From: an uncultured Flavobacteriaceae bacterium
GTDB taxonomy: Bacteria; Bacteroidota; Bacteroidia; Flavobacteriales; Flavobacteriaceae
Reading direction: 5' to 3'
Length of the DNA: 6,868 bases
Assembly (NCBI GenBank): GCA_947311745.1
Contig: CAMZLT010000068.1
Span: 1 to 6,868 of the forward strand
The notes below the pieces were generated by a model, which was not told the DNA's origin, searched no databases, and worked only from the letters and a program-made list of their open reading frames with translations. Below are positions 1-5,239 of the stretch, one piece after another; the first letter of the stretch is position 1, and every line of letters starts with the position of its first letter. The position numbers and the translations under genes were made by a program.

Positions 1-63
1 AAAATGTGTACTTTTGCTCATAGTATTTTAATTTTTTGGTAAAAATCAAAAATACTAAATTTT

Positions 64-102
64 GAGAAAGGGAGATTTATTTCTCCCTTCTCTTATTTTT
101 TT
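64..102 (+). terminator. Rho-independent terminator of an upstream gene
   Basis: An inverted repeat pairs AAGGGAGA (68-75) with TCTCCCTT (82-89) around a 6-base loop. The stem extends by GAG (64-66) with CTC (90-92), leaving one bulged A. A T-rich tail (93-102) follows, so the plus strand is the terminated one. It presumably ends a gene lying left of the window; all three plus-strand frames of the first 60 bases hit stops, so no coding tail can be assigned. Confidence 0.75.
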
Positions 103-337
103 ATCGGACAACAGTGATTTTCGTTATAATTTCTCAAATCAAATCAACGAGCCGTCATAACAAATCTGTTCTAATAAAATGGATTTGTTTTCTCTGTAAA
201 ATAATGTATCTTTATGTCTCAAAATTGGGTGTTTTTTATGTGAATTTTTAGGATTAAAGTACTGAGTCCAATAAAAGTCTAATACGTTTACCCTAACAGA
301 TTTATGATATTACTAAAAGTGTTCCAATTTTTATATG
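103..337. other. AT-rich intergenic spacer, no gene seen
   Basis: Together with positions 1-102 this is about 350 bases without a convincing gene; the longest ATG-started frames noticed are about 15 codons or fewer. One inverted repeat, AACAAATC (159-166) and GATTTGTT (182-189), has a 15-base loop and is followed by a T/C-rich stretch, so it could be a weak hairpin. A second AT-rich dyad, TAGTATTTT (21-29) and AAAATACTA (49-57), lies before the terminator. Both could arise by chance in DNA this AT-rich. No tRNA, riboswitch or known RNA was recognised. Confidence 0.5.
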
Positions 338-345
338 TATTTTTG
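338..345 (+). promoter_or_regulatory. Bacteroidota-type -7 element of the dapF promoter
   Basis: TATTTTTG matches the Bacteroidota housekeeping consensus TAnnTTTG exactly. Only five bases (346-350) separate it from the dapF ATG, so the transcript would start at or within a few bases of the start codon and be leaderless or nearly so. No good TTG -33 box was found at the usual distance, which lowers confidence. Confidence 0.5.
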
Positions 346-350
346 CAATA

Positions 351-1130
351 ATGGAAATTACTTTTTATAAATATCAAGGTACAGGTAACGATTTTATACT
401 AATCGATAATCGAGAATTATTTTTTGATATATCTAAAACGGATAATATTGCCAAAATGTGCCATCGTAAATTTGGCATTGGTGCAGATGGTTTAATTTTA
501 TTAGAAAATTCAGAAAACACCGATTTTAAAATGGTGTATTTTAATGCCGATGGAAACGAAAGTACCATGTGTGGAAATGGTGGTAGATGTATTGTCCATT
601 TTGCTCATTTTTTAAATATTATAGATAAATCATGTGCTTTTGAAGCTGTTGATGGATTGCATCATGCTAGTATTGAAAACAAGCAAATTAAATTACAAAT
701 GATTGATGTACAAAAAGTCATCACAAAATCCGATGCTGTTTTTTTAAATACTGGTTCACCACATCACATAGATTTTACAGAAAACCTTGCTACTATAAAT
801 GTAAAGGAAAAAGGAAAGAAAATACGATACGGAAAACCATATTTTGACGAAGGTACAAACGTAAATTTTGCACAACAGATAAATACAAATACCTTTAAAG
901 TGCGAACCTACGAAAGAGGTGTTGAGGACGAAACTCTTAGTTGCGGAACAGGTGTTACTGCTGTTGCAATTGCAGCTTTTGAAACTAAAAAAACAACTAA
1001 AACTAATATAATTTTAGAAACTTTAGGTGGAAATTTAGAAGTTAGTTTTACACCAAAAGATAATTCCTATACCAATGTATTTTTAAAGGGAATTGCTACT
1101 CAAGTTTTTAAAGGAATATATAGCATATAA
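351..1130 (+). CDS. dapF: Diaminopimelate epimerase DapF
   Basis: DapF interconverts LL- and meso-diaminopimelate in the cytoplasm, the penultimate step to lysine and the source of meso-DAP for peptidoglycan. It uses two cysteines as acid and base and no cofactor. Both are visible: Cys74 in MCGNGGR (residues 72-78) and Cys198 in SCGTGV (197-202). The N-terminal YQGTGNDF (8-15), the GADGL motif (44-48), NADGNE (65-70) and YERGVEDET (187-195) are family hallmarks. The 259-residue length is normal and the two-domain protein is complete. The ATG at 351 gives the expected N-terminus (KYQGTGNDF), right behind a TAnnTTTG element. The stop codon shares its last A with the next gene's ATG, so the two are probably co-transcribed and translationally coupled. 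Confidence 0.96.
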   Translation: MEITFYKYQGTGNDFILIDNRELFFDISKTDNIAKMCHRKFGIGADGLILLENSENTDFKMVYFNADGNESTMCGNGGRCIVHFAHFLNIIDKSCAFEAVDGLHHASIENKQIKLQMIDVQKVITKSDAVFLNTGSPHHIDFTENLATINVKEKGKKIRYGKPYFDEGTNVNFAQQINTNTFKVRTYERGVEDETLSCGTGVTAVAIAAFETKKTTKTNIILETLGGNLEVSFTPKDNSYTNVFLKGIATQVFKGIYSI

Positions 1131-1648
1131 TGATTTTAAAAAAAGACAATATAAAATTACGAGCTCTAGAACCTACGGATTTAAATTTTTTGTTTCAAAC
1201 CGAAAATAACACAGTTTTTTGGGAAGTTAGTAGTACTCAAACACCATTTTCAAAATATATTCTGAGTCAGTATATTGCTAATGCACATCAAGATATATAC
1301 GAAGCAAAGCAACTCAGACTTATTATTGAACACAAAAATATTTCTATAGGAATGATAGATTTATTCGATTTTAATCCACAGCAAAAACGAGCAGGAATAG
1401 GTATTTTAATTTTAGAAAAATTTCAAGGAAAAGGATATGCAAAAACTGCTTTAGACATTCTTATTTCCTATTGCTTTGAAATATTACATCTACACCAATT
1501 ATACGCAAATATAACTATTGATAATCAAGCTAGTATTCGTTTATTTACTACTGCTAACTTTAAAAAAGTAGGTGTGAAAAAAGATTGGATTTACACCAAA
1601 GATGGTTATAAAGATGAACTTTTATTTCAGTTAATAAATAAAAATTAG
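1130..1648 (+). CDS. GNAT-family N-acetyltransferase (RimJ/RimL/SpeG-like)
   Basis: A 172-residue single-domain acetyltransferase of the GNAT fold, the usual length. The N-terminal IKLRALEPTDL (8-18) is typical of the RimJ/RimL/SpeG branch. The acetyl-CoA pyrophosphate-binding loop is the Q-x-x-G-x-A type: FQGKGYA at 98-104. The later DNQASIRLF (131-139) followed by NFKKVG (143-148) fits the conserved N-x-x-S-x-x-L/F … G-F region, with GF replaced here by NF. The acceptor cannot be read from sequence: ribosomal protein N-termini, polyamines or small molecules are all possible. The ATG overlaps the dapF stop by one base (TAATG), which supports this start and a dapF operon. Functional linkage to DAP synthesis is not implied by the sequence, only co-expression. 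Confidence 0.88.
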   Translation: MILKKDNIKLRALEPTDLNFLFQTENNTVFWEVSSTQTPFSKYILSQYIANAHQDIYEAKQLRLIIEHKNISIGMIDLFDFNPQQKRAGIGILILEKFQGKGYAKTALDILISYCFEILHLHQLYANITIDNQASIRLFTTANFKKVGVKKDWIYTKDGYKDELLFQLINKN

Positions 1649-1665
1649 ATATTACAAAAAATTAC

Positions 1666-1673
1666 TATTTTTG
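1666..1673 (+). promoter_or_regulatory. Bacteroidota-type -7 element of the mltG promoter
   Basis: TATTTTTG matches TAnnTTTG exactly and lies in the 43-base gap before mltG, 18 bases upstream of its TTG start. A TTA at 1645-1647 is the only -33-like triplet at suitable spacing and is a weak match to TTG. The presence of a promoter suggests mltG can be transcribed independently of dapF and the acetyltransferase. Confidence 0.5.
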
Positions 1674-1691
1674 CTTTAAAACAAACAAACA

Positions 1692-2729
1692 TTGACTACA
1701 AAAAAAACTATCGTACTTATTTTAGGAATTATTTTAGGAATTTTGTCTTATTTCGCATACAATGCTTATCATAAAATTTACCAAAAAAACACCATAAAAG
1801 AGGATTTTATCTATGTAAAAACAGGAAGTACATTTGACGATTTAATAAAAGAAATAACACCTTTTGTAAAAGATACAACTTCCTTTAAATGGGTTGCAGA
1901 AAAGAAAAAATTTACCAAAATTCGCTCTGGAAAATTTAAAATAATAAACGGATTATCTAACAACAATTTAATCAACTTACTACGTAGCGGAAAACAAACT
2001 CCTGTAAAAGTTGCTTTTAACAACCAACAAACGTTAGCAGAACTTGCTGGTAGAATTGCACAACAAATAGAACCAGATTCTATTTCTCTATTAAATTCCT
2101 TTACAAATACTGCCTTTTTAAATAAAATAGGTTTTACCAAACAAGAAGCTTTAGGTATGTTTATTCCGAATTCTTATGAAATATATTGGAATACTACTTC
2201 GGATAAATTTAGAGATCGTATGTACAAAGAATACCAAAAATTTTGGAATAAAAAACGCTTAGAAAAAGCTAAAAAATTAAACTTATCACCAAAACAAGTA
2301 ATAACATTAGCCTCAATTGTACATAAAGAAACAACAAGAAATGACGAAAGACCAATCGTTGCAGGATTGTATTTAAATCGTTTACGTGATAAATGGCCAT
2401 TACAAGCTGATCCTACAATTATCTATGCTATGAAACAAAAATATGGACAAGATTTTGAAATGCGACGTGTGCTATACAAAAATATTGAAGACATTAAAGA
2501 TTCCCCATATAATACCTATAAAGTAAACGGCTTACCTCCATCATTAATTGCAATGCCTGATATTTCGGCAATTGATGCTGTCTTAAATGCTAAAAATCAC
2601 GACTATTTTTTTATGTGTGCTAGTGTAACTAAAATTGGCTATCACGAATTTGCTAAAACACTTGCACAGCACAATGCAAACCGAAAAAAATTCATTGCAA
2701 AAAAAGATAAACAAGGTATTAAGCAATAA
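1692..2729 (+). CDS. mltG: Endolytic murein transglycosylase MltG (YceG-like)
   Basis: MltG is an inner-membrane lytic transglycosylase that cuts nascent glycan strands and is thought to set their length. The protein has a cytoplasmic N-terminal tip, one membrane helix (about 6-24), a periplasmic LysM-like region, then the YceG catalytic domain. In LASIVHKET (206-214), Glu213 aligns with the catalytic Glu218 of E. coli MltG. Other family motifs follow: LYLNRL (226-231), LQADPTIIYA (237-246), SPYNTY (271-276), GLPP (280-283) and the C-terminal GYHEFAKTLAQHN (316-328). The 345 residues match full-length homologues. The start is TTG: an in-frame stop lies at 1677-1679, and the first internal Met is residue 155, so only TTG retains the membrane anchor. 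It has its own promoter but may also receive dapF read-through. Confidence 0.94.
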   Translation: MTTKKTIVLILGIILGILSYFAYNAYHKIYQKNTIKEDFIYVKTGSTFDDLIKEITPFVKDTTSFKWVAEKKKFTKIRSGKFKIINGLSNNNLINLLRSGKQTPVKVAFNNQQTLAELAGRIAQQIEPDSISLLNSFTNTAFLNKIGFTKQEALGMFIPNSYEIYWNTTSDKFRDRMYKEYQKFWNKKRLEKAKKLNLSPKQVITLASIVHKETTRNDERPIVAGLYLNRLRDKWPLQADPTIIYAMKQKYGQDFEMRRVLYKNIEDIKDSPYNTYKVNGLPPSLIAMPDISAIDAVLNAKNHDYFFMCASVTKIGYHEFAKTLAQHNANRKKFIAKKDKQGIKQ

Positions 2730-2749
2730 CCAATACCATTGTAACATAC

Positions 2750-2757
2750 TACATTTG
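2750..2757 (+). promoter_or_regulatory. Possible housekeeping -7 element upstream of the ECF sigma gene
   Basis: TACATTTG matches TAnnTTTG in the gap after mltG. No convincing TTG box lies 17-23 bases upstream. If used, it would make a leader of roughly 75 bases containing the ECF-type promoter and the dyad at 2808-2829, giving basal expression of the sigma operon. Confidence 0.35.
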
Positions 2758-2788
2758 TAAGGATAATTTTGTTTCATTTTTTAACCAA

Positions 2789-2814
2789 TGTAACAAAAAT
2801 AAAGTACGTTCGTC
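2789..2814 (+). promoter_or_regulatory. ECF-type promoter, probably autoregulatory
   Basis: TGTAAC (2789-2794) is a -35 element with the AAC core typical of ECF sigma factors. It is followed after 16 bases by CGTC (2811-2814), the classic ECF -10 core. Transcription would begin near 2821, leaving a short leader before the ATG at 2838. Its position directly in front of an ECF sigma gene argues that the sigma factor reads its own promoter, a common arrangement for this class. Element and spacing are visible; recognition by this sigma factor is inferred. Confidence 0.6.
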
Positions 2815-2829
2815 ATAATAGAAACGAAC
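2808..2829. repeat. Inverted repeat GTTCGT-N10-ACGAAC over the ECF -10 box
   Basis: Perfect 6-base arms (2808-2813 and 2824-2829) are separated by 10 bases. The left arm overlaps the CGTC -10 core and the right arm covers the likely transcription start. It could be an operator, or a leader hairpin in a transcript begun farther upstream. It stands out because the surroundings are strongly AT-rich while the arms are half G/C. Confidence 0.45.
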
Positions 2830-2837
2830 CAAATAAA

Positions 2838-3347
2838 ATGAATCAACAGGAATTCCTGCATATCGTACTACCATTTAAAGATAAACTATATCGCTTGGCA
2901 AAACGCTATTTAATTTCCACTGATTCCGCAGAAGATGCAACACAAGAAATTTTATTAAAATTATGGATAAACAAATTAAAATTAAAAAACTATAATAATG
3001 TAGAAGCTTTTGCAATGACGATGACTAAAAACTATTGTTTGGATAGATTAAAGGCAAAAAGTTCGCAAAATTTAAAATTAGTACATAGCAATTATAAAGA
3101 CAATACTGTTGCACTAGAAAAACAAATAGAAACTAATGATTCCGTTAGTATTATAGAAAAATTACTAAACGAATTACCAGAAAAACAACGAATCATTATG
3201 CAGCTAAGAGATATTGAACAATATACATTTGAAGAAATTGGCAAGATTCTTGAATTAAAACCAACAACAATACGAGTCAATCTAAGCAGAGCAAGAAAAA
3301 CAATACGAGAAAAATTATTAAAACAACACAATTATGGAATCCGTTAA
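2838..3347 (+). CDS. ECF-family RNA polymerase sigma factor (sigma-70 group 4)
   Basis: A 169-residue sigma factor that has only regions 2 and 4, as extracytoplasmic-function sigmas do. Region 2 runs from about residue 8 to 75, with AEDATQEILLKLW (31-43) as the core-binding helix and AFAMTMTKNYCLDRLK (57-72) as the -10 recognition part. Region 4 spans about 107-160: LLNELPEKQRIIMQLRD (109-125), then the helix-turn-helix FEEIGKILELKPTTIRVNLSRA (131-152) that contacts the -35 box. I chose the ATG at 2838 over a longer TTG-started frame from 2769, because that extension has no sigma similarity and would run through the promoter elements. The gene overlaps the next by 14 bases, so the two are co-translated. 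It is probably held by the neighbouring membrane protein and self-activated. The inducing signal is unknown. Confidence 0.93.
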   Translation: MNQQEFLHIVLPFKDKLYRLAKRYLISTDSAEDATQEILLKLWINKLKLKNYNNVEAFAMTMTKNYCLDRLKAKSSQNLKLVHSNYKDNTVALEKQIETNDSVSIIEKLLNELPEKQRIIMQLRDIEQYTFEEIGKILELKPTTIRVNLSRARKTIREKLLKQHNYGIR

Positions 3348-3774
3348 TATAGAAAAACTATTAGATAAATATTTTGAAGGGGAAACTTCCATCGCAGAAG
3401 AAACAACTCTTAAATTGTATTTTGCAAAACAAAACGTACCAGAACACTTAATGCAATACAAAGCAATGTTTGCTTATTTTGCACAAAATAAAACAGAAGT
3501 CAGCAAAAAACCAATACAAGTAAATCCTAAAAAACAGACTTGGTATGGTAAAAGCATGGCAATAGCAGCAGTTTTTCTTTTACTAGTTGCTATCGGAATA
3601 AAATATACATATTCAAATGATAAATTATCCGATGCTGAATTAAAAGAAGCACAAATCGCTTACGTAGAAACCCAAAAAGTATTCAAACTCATTTCCGAAA
3701 ATCTAAATAAAGGGAACAATGCAGTTGCGTACTTAAACGAATACGAAAGCACTAAAAACAAAATTTTTAAATAA
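3334..3774 (+). CDS. Single-pass membrane protein, candidate anti-sigma factor
   Basis: A 146-residue protein with a charged N-terminal part (1-73), one hydrophobic helix (about 74-90, AIAAVFLLLVAIGI core) and a 55-residue tail, LSDAELKEAQIAYVETQKVF onward, that looks like an amphipathic helix. Lysines flanking the helix at 66-67 and 73 suggest the N-terminus is cytoplasmic and the tail periplasmic. The N-terminal phrase IEKLLDKYFEGETSIAEE (6-23) resembles proteins that follow ECF sigma genes in Flavobacteriaceae. No zinc-binding HxxxCxxC motif of classical ZAS anti-sigmas is present. Size, topology and the 14-base overlap with the sigma gene make an anti-sigma role the best guess, but it is inferred from context; a scaffold or secretion role is also possible. 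Confidence 0.72.
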   Translation: MESVNIEKLLDKYFEGETSIAEETTLKLYFAKQNVPEHLMQYKAMFAYFAQNKTEVSKKPIQVNPKKQTWYGKSMAIAAVFLLLVAIGIKYTYSNDKLSDAELKEAQIAYVETQKVFKLISENLNKGNNAVAYLNEYESTKNKIFK

Positions 3775-3791
3775 TTTAAAACCGTAAAATC

Positions 3792-4358
3792 ATGAAAACA
3801 ATACAAAATAAATTTACGCATACCAAAACACTTTTAATTCTACTTTTTTTAGCAGTAATACCGCTAATCAACTTTGCACAAAGCTCTATTTTTGAAAAAT
3901 ATGAGGATTTTGATGAAGTAACCAATGTAGTTGTAAGCAAACATGCTTTTAAACTATTAAGCAAAGTAAGTAGCGATACCAAAGAAGGTAAAGAATACAA
4001 AGAAATGGTTTCTAATTTAGATAACCTAACCGTTTATACTACTGAGGACAAAAAAATTGCCATGCAAATGCAAGCAGATGTAAAAAAATATTTAAAAAAC
4101 ACTAAATTATCCGAACTAGTTCGTGTTAAGGATAAAGATGCAAATGTAAAAATTTATGTTAGAGAAGGTAGCGATGAAAATCATGTTAGCGAATTCTTTA
4201 TGTACATAAATAACCTCAATAAAAGTATAAAAGGAAACAAATCTGAAGTAATTATTGTATCGCTAACTGGTAATATAAATTTAAATAAAATTGGTGAATT
4301 AGCTGATAAAATGAATATTCCTGGTGGAAAACATTTACAAAATGTAAGTAAAAAATAA
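3792..4358 (+). CDS. Exported DUF4252-like protein
   Basis: 188 residues with an N-terminal signal peptide: basic stretch (2-13), hydrophobic core LLILLFLAVIPLI (14-26), and likely signal peptidase I cleavage after NFA (27-29). No lipobox cysteine is present, so the mature protein should be soluble in the periplasm or associated with the envelope. The mature part fits DUF4252 as I remember it: an N-terminal helical segment, KIYVREGSDENHVSEFF (120-136) and the closing VIIVSLTGNINLNKIGELAD (153-172). The family has no established function. It starts 17 bases after the membrane protein gene, with no promoter evident in between, so it should be part of the sigma operon. It is likely a target or sensor component of that pathway (inference). 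A strong hairpin follows the stop. Confidence 0.78.
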   Translation: MKTIQNKFTHTKTLLILLFLAVIPLINFAQSSIFEKYEDFDEVTNVVVSKHAFKLLSKVSSDTKEGKEYKEMVSNLDNLTVYTTEDKKIAMQMQADVKKYLKNTKLSELVRVKDKDANVKIYVREGSDENHVSEFFMYINNLNKSIKGNKSEVIIVSLTGNINLNKIGELADKMNIPGGKHLQNVSKK

Positions 4359-4363
4359 AAGCC

Positions 4364-4410
4364 CTAAGAAAGCAGGTAAAATAGAATCTATTTTACCTGC
4401 TTTTTCTTAG
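4364..4410 (+). terminator. Strong hairpin between the two DUF4252-like genes
   Basis: AAGCAGGTAAAATAG (4370-4384) pairs perfectly with CTATTTTACCTGCTT (4388-4402) around a 3-base AAT loop. Outer arms CTAAGA (4364-4369) and TCTTAG (4405-4410) can add six pairs across a TT bulge. A five-T run (4401-4405) overlaps the 3' arm, as in an intrinsic terminator. It begins six bases after a stop codon. Because no promoter is evident before the next gene, it may act as a partial terminator or an mRNA-stability element inside the operon. Confidence 0.7.
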
Positions 4411-4445
4411 AAATCAAAATTATTCTACACAGAACATAAAACATT

Positions 4446-4958
4446 ATGAAAGATATATTATTAATTTTAACAACTATTATTTTACTAACTTCATGTAGAA
4501 ACAGCCCTACCCTAGAACAATATTTTATTAAAAATGAGGATAATGAAAGTATTTCCATGACAGATATTCCTGTAAGTATTTTAAAGATGGAAGATGGTAT
4601 TTCTCCTGAAGCAAAAAAAGCAATTGAATCGGTAAAAAAAATAAATATTCTATATTTAAAAATAGACGATAAAAATCAAACTGTCTACAAAACGGAAAAA
4701 GAAAAATTAAGACTAATACTAAAAGATAAAAAATATCAAAATATTGCGAAATACAAAGCAAAAAGCACTAAGATTAGCATTCAATACGTAGGAAACGATG
4801 AAGTTGTTGATGAAATTATTTTATTTGCAACTAATAAAAATCGCGGATTACTTTTAGCAAGATTAATTGGTGATAAAATGAAACCTAAAAGTATGCAAGC
4901 TATTCTGAAAAACATTCAAAAAATTGATATAGATCAAATTCCTTGGTATTCTAAGTAA
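4446..4958 (+). CDS. DUF4252-like lipoprotein
   Basis: 170 residues starting with a short type II signal peptide. The hydrophobic stretch ILLILTTIILL (4-14) leads into the lipobox LTSC, with Cys17 as the lipidated residue. Residues after the cysteine (RNSPTLEQYF) lack the acidic cluster that marks surface-exported lipoproteins in Bacteroidota, so a periplasm-facing location is more likely. The body follows the DUF4252 plan: LEQYF near the mature N-terminus, a DIPVSIL segment (40-46), a lysine-rich middle, and ISIQYVGNDEVVDEIILFA (110-128), as far as I recognise the family. It is therefore a probable paralogue of the preceding exported protein, anchored instead of free. It lies 87 bases downstream, behind a strong hairpin, and no promoter is recognisable. 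No terminator follows it. Function unknown. Confidence 0.75.
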   Translation: MKDILLILTTIILLTSCRNSPTLEQYFIKNEDNESISMTDIPVSILKMEDGISPEAKKAIESVKKINILYLKIDDKNQTVYKTEKEKLRLILKDKKYQNIAKYKAKSTKISIQYVGNDEVVDEIILFATNKNRGLLLARLIGDKMKPKSMQAILKNIQKIDIDQIPWYSK

Positions 4959-5182
4959 GAAAATAGATCTTATAAATATAAAAAAACTACATTAGAATAA
5001 TAAAAAATAATGTTTAGCATACGCTATGATTGATGAAATCAATTATAATTTTTTACTAGATAATAACTATATTAATGCTTTTTTTATGATTTTTATTTGG
5101 ATAAAATTAATATTTTTTTATATAGATAGAGTTGAACTTACTATCTCCTATAGAACAAAAAAATAATATTCAATTTATAGAA
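4959..5182. other. AT-rich intergenic spacer, no gene seen
   Basis: This stretch and the gcvT promoter fill 281 bases between the lipoprotein gene and gcvT. The only ATG frame of any length is 26 codons (5086-5166), with no promoter or similarity I recognise, so it is not called. No terminator-like hairpin with a T-run was found, so it is unclear where the lipoprotein transcript ends. Confidence 0.5.
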
Positions 5183-5209
5183 TTGTAAGCATAAAAATTA
5201 AGATATTTG
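5183..5209 (+). promoter_or_regulatory. Probable gcvT promoter
   Basis: TTG (5183-5185) and GATATTTG (5202-5209, one mismatch to TAnnTTTG) are 16 bases apart, close to the Bacteroidota -33/-7 layout though slightly short. The -7 element lies 30 bases before the gcvT ATG, giving a leader of roughly 20-25 bases. No glycine-riboswitch-like tandem structure was recognised in the leader, which is in any case too short for one. Confidence 0.45.
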
Positions 5210-5239
5210 TACTCCAATTAATTTAACATTATTTAAAAA

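Noticed and set aside
21..57. AT-only inverted repeat at the left edge as a second terminator
   Set aside because: The stem is almost purely A/T with a long loop and a better terminator follows at 64-102; likely chance.
104..118. TCGGACAA near the upstream terminator, shared with the presumed IS end at 6809-6816, as a remnant IS end
   Set aside because: Only eight bases match, there is no partner repeat or transposase remnant nearby, and flanking bases differ.
1811..2140. 109-codon minus-strand frame inside mltG, and similar minus-strand frames under dapF, the sigma gene and the DUF4252-like genes
   Set aside because: They lie wholly or mostly antisense to clearly real genes and show no family motifs, so they are frame shadows.
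2769..2837. Longer sigma-factor frame starting with TTG at 2769
   Set aside because: The extra 23 residues have no sigma similarity and cover the ECF promoter elements; the ATG at 2838 gives the normal ECF N-terminus.
5086..5166. 26-codon ATG frame in the spacer before gcvT
   Set aside because: No promoter, no recognisable similarity and composition no different from the AT-rich spacer.
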